Source of the DNA: an uncultured Eubacteriales bacterium
GTDB taxonomy: Bacteria; Bacillota; Clostridia; Oscillospirales; Oscillospiraceae
Assembly: GCA_902496595.1 (NCBI GenBank)
Contig: CABVBV010000128.1
Span: forward strand, 1 to 6,015
Reading direction: 5' to 3'
Length of the DNA stretch: 6,015 bases
Below are positions 5,689-6,015 of the stretch, piece after piece. Under the pieces are notes generated by a model. It worked only from the letters and a program-made list of their open reading frames with translations. It was not told the DNA's origin and ran no database searches. The position numbers were made by a program, and so were the translations under genes. The stretch's first letter is position 1. Every line of letters starts with the position of its first letter.

Positions 5689-5717
5689 AAATCCCCCGGA
5701 AGCCGGGGGGATTTTTT
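5689..5717 (+). terminator. Intrinsic terminator downstream of AraC
   Basis: The stem AAATCCCCC (5689-5697) pairs with GGGGGATTT (5706-5714). An inner GG/CC pairing is interrupted by one bulged G, and a T6 run (5712-5717) overlaps the distal arm. This is a strong Rho-independent terminator on the + strand. It separates the AraC transcript, including the palindromic block, from the ABC transporter unit. Confidence 0.9.
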
Positions 5718-5756
5718 GCTGTTTTTACCACATCCTTGCGAGTTCCCTCTCCAATC

Positions 5757-5770
5757 TTACATAAATGTCA
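5757..5770. promoter_or_regulatory. Possible Bce-type response-regulator binding site
   Basis: TTACA-TAAA-TGTCA (5757-5770) is an inverted repeat with one mismatch. It resembles the TNACA-N4-TGTAA consensus known for BceR-like response regulators, which control peptide-antibiotic ABC transporters in Firmicutes. A further TGTAA half-site occurs at 5786-5790, forming a wider CTTACAT...ATGTAAG repeat (5756-5762 and 5785-5791). The position upstream of a Bce-like ATPase gene fits this role. The regulator gene itself is not in the window. Confidence 0.45.
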
Positions 5771-5800
5771 CATTGGGGGCCGAAATGTAAGGTTAATCGA

Positions 5801-5829
5801 TGGAACGCGGGGCTCGGCTTTGGTATTAT
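5801..5829 (+). promoter_or_regulatory. Promoter of the ABC transporter gene
   Basis: TGG-TATTAT (5821-5829) is an extended -10 (TGn plus a 5/6 match). A weak -35 candidate TGGAAC (5801-5806) lies 17 bp upstream. The promoter lies after a terminator and 33 bases before the ATG at 5863. The poor -35 together with the inverted repeat about 50 bp upstream is consistent with activation by a response regulator. Confidence 0.55.
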
Positions 5830-5862
5830 CAGAGCGTAATCCATGAAGGAGGGGACATCGTT

Positions 5863-6015
5863 ATGTCACTGCTTGAGGTTTCCAACCTTAAAAAAATATA
5901 TACGACCCGCTTCGGCGGCTCACAGGTGCAGGCGCTCTCGAACGTCAGCTTTTCCGTCGTCGAGGGCGAGTACGTCGCCATCATGGGCGAGTCCGGCTCC
6001 GGCAAGACCACGCTG
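5863..6015 (+). CDS. ABC transporter ATP-binding protein, Bce/LolD-like (5' part)
   Basis: The first 51 codons of an ATPase run off the right edge. ATG 5863 is preceded by AAGGAGG (5846-5852), 10 bases upstream. The N-terminus LLEVSNLKKIYTTRFGG has the aromatic A-loop residue (Tyr13), then QVQALSNVSFSVVEGEYVAIMG and a perfect Walker A motif GESGSGKTT (42-50). The KIYTTRFGG-QVQAL insertion and the EGEYVAIMGESGSGKTT wording are typical of ATPases paired with FtsX-like permeases of the BceAB family (peptide-antibiotic sensing and detoxification) in Clostridia; LolD/MacB-type ATPases are close relatives. It would act at the inner face of the membrane. A large FtsX-domain permease should follow immediately downstream. 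Nothing looks damaged in the part visible. Confidence 0.88.
   Translation, partial: MSLLEVSNLKKIYTTRFGGSQVQALSNVSFSVVEGEYVAIMGESGSGKTTL

Noticed and set aside
5628..5846. 72-codon + strand frame in the gap before the ABC gene
   Set aside because: It has no ribosome binding site, spans a hairpin, a strong terminator and the ABC promoter, and has no recognisable sequence.

Overview
The window looks like a piece of a GC-rich Firmicutes chromosome, probably a gut Clostridia (Oscillospirales or Lachnospirales type). This rests on strong AGGAGG Shine-Dalgarno sites, a TTG start, U-tract terminators, and protein families that I recognise from that group: a GH3/HAD pair, the AraC subfamily and a Bce-type ABC ATPase. 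There is no phage, plasmid, CRISPR, tRNA or rRNA signal.

Layout. Bases 1-142 hold the 3' end of an upstream gene, followed by a clean intrinsic terminator (148-182). A two-gene operon follows on the + strand: a HAD-superfamily hydrolase (299-1153, TTG start) and, 4 bases later, a GH3 / beta-N-acetylhexosaminidase-like protein (1158-2642). A strong hairpin (2666-2698) separates it from the convergent gene for a GarR-type 2-hydroxy-3-oxopropionate reductase (2715-3554, - strand). A 209-bp divergent promoter region (3555-3763) leads into an FAD-dependent oxidoreductase gene (from 3764), which keeps only its first ~184 codons and then runs directly into an AraC-family regulator (about 4312-5485) in another reading frame. 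After that comes a 377-bp non-coding stretch with a short repeat, several hairpins and a terminator. The window ends in the first 51 codons of a Bce/LolD-like ABC transporter ATPase (5863 onward), which has its own promoter and a possible response-regulator site upstream.

How the genes may work together. The HAD hydrolase, GH3 protein, hydroxyacid dehydrogenase, FAD oxidoreductase and AraC regulator fit a local carbohydrate or sugar-acid catabolic island, with AraC as the natural candidate regulator of the divergent garR/FAD promoters. This is inference from proximity. The ABC transporter is probably an independent unit for response to peptide antibiotics.

The most notable signal is damage. 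Three of the five complete loci appear to have lost internal sequence. The GH3 protein lacks the segment that carries the catalytic nucleophile. GarR lacks roughly 12-16 residues near its C-terminus. The FAD gene is cut and joined to an AraC gene that lacks a start codon and has a +1 frameshift at 4661-4663. Either this is a locus decaying by multiple deletions or the assembly has errors. I see no convincing undescribed biological system beyond this pattern and the small repeat element at 5531-5663.
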